Shown here: piece after piece, positions 63,490-64,000 of the stretch
Layout of the letters: every line of letters begins with the position of its first letter
Numbering within the stretch: the stretch's first letter is position 1
NCBI GenBank assembly: GCA_022376925.1
Contig: JAIOJX010000006.1
Span: 55,709,658-55,773,657, forward strand
From: Tragulus kanchil
Lineage: Eukaryota; Chordata; Mammalia; Artiodactyla; Tragulidae
DNA: 64,000 bases
Direction of reading: 5' to 3'
Notes under the pieces: model-generated
Database searches by the model: none
What the model saw: the letters and a program-made list of their open reading frames with translations, nothing else
Told to the model about the DNA's origin: nothing
Program-made: the position numbers and the translations under genes

Positions 63490-63668
63490 TTATTTTAAAA
63501 GTATTTATTATGTATTTGGCTGTGCTGGATCTTGGTTACAGCACACAGGATCTTTGATCTTCGTTGTGACATGCAGGTTCCTTAGCTGTGGCATGTGGGG
63601 TCTTAGTTCCCTGATCAGGGGTCAAGCCTGGGAGCATGGAGTCAGCCACTAGATCACCAGGGAATTCC
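63490..63668 (-). mobile_element. CHR-type SINE fragment, reverse strand
   Basis: TTTGGCTGTGCTGGATCTTG, GGGGTCTTAGTTCCCTGATC and AGATCACCAGGGAATTCCC mark a reversed CHR-type SINE. A T run lies just left at 63471-63483. Confidence 0.8.
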
Positions 63669-63956
63669 CTCTTAAGTTGTTTTAGCTGAAGACTTTTGGC
63701 TACAGGTAGAGTGAACCTCCCCATTCATTCTATGACTCATTCATTTGTTCATTCAGTCAACAGAAGTCTAGCTGAATTCCAGAAATATGTTGGCATTATG
63801 TCAGGCATTTGAGATAGAACTTTGACTAGGATAGCATTCTTGTTCTCAAAAAGCTTAGAGCCAAGTCAGGAAACCATCTAAACAAACCCAAAATAACAAA
63901 CAGGGTGAAGGCTGCTCTGACGGAGGATGTCACGTAAGCACATGGGTGTGGGGGAA

Positions 63957-64000
63957 GGGCTTGGTTGCTCTGTGTCATGTGGGATCCTAATTCCCTGACC
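63957..64000 (-). mobile_element. CHR-type SINE, cut by window edge
   Basis: GGGCTTGGTTGCTCTGTGTC and TTCCCTGACC match the same block of reversed CHR-type SINEs (compare 60319-60361). It continues past the window. Confidence 0.7.

Overview
The window is nuclear DNA of a ruminant artiodactyl. The evidence is its interspersed repeats: BovA2-type SINEs (48323-48566, 52148-52285, 58050-58272), many tRNA-Glu-derived SINEs of the cetartiodactyl CHR/Bov-tA type, and artiodactyl-style L1 3' ends. No bacterial, viral or organellar genes are present, and no tRNA, rRNA or CRISPR array was seen. The exact species cannot be read from the window.

The only protein-coding gene I can support is the 5' part of OLFML1 (olfactomedin-like 1) on the + strand. 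Coding exon 1 is 51712-51837 (start codon, signal peptide, 42 codons) and exon 2 is 54601-54889 (96 codons plus one base), both with clean GT/AG splice sites. The exons carrying the olfactomedin domain lie beyond the right edge. Everything left of about 51.3 kb looks intergenic. In other mammals SYT9 lies upstream of OLFML1, but I recognise none of its exons here.

The dominant feature is a series of 20 direct tandem duplications between 2738 and 61982. Each has a period of about 1.07-1.21 kb and nearly identical copies. They abut directly or are joined by linkers of 4-60 bp. Several linkers are garbled versions of the sequence that correctly follows the second copy. Neighbouring duplications overlap, so some stretches occur three times. 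The best explanation is a systematic assembly or gap-filling error: adjacent contigs with about 1.1 kb of overlap were concatenated instead of merged. About 22 kb of the 64 kb would then be redundant and the true locus near 42 kb. The one long clean stretch is 51274-59850, which holds the OLFML1 exons.

Layout: 1-2737, MaLR-type LTR, nested SINEs and AT-rich DNA. 2738-12954, duplications D1-D3, several L1 3' ends and a 5'-inverted (twin-primed) L1. 12955-31818, D4-D11 with an old MaLR-like element, a young SINE and long CA/TA/TG microsatellites. 31819-38299, D12-D14 with SINEs. 38300-51273, D15-D19 with L2, MaLR and BovA2 elements. 51274 to the end, OLFML1 exons 1-2 and introns with many SINEs, a young truncated L1, and D20 inside intron 2.

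A second theme is a tRNA-Glu-derived SINE family with a short older form and a younger, longer form carrying a C-rich 3' extension. Repeat family names come from recognition by eye, not a database search.
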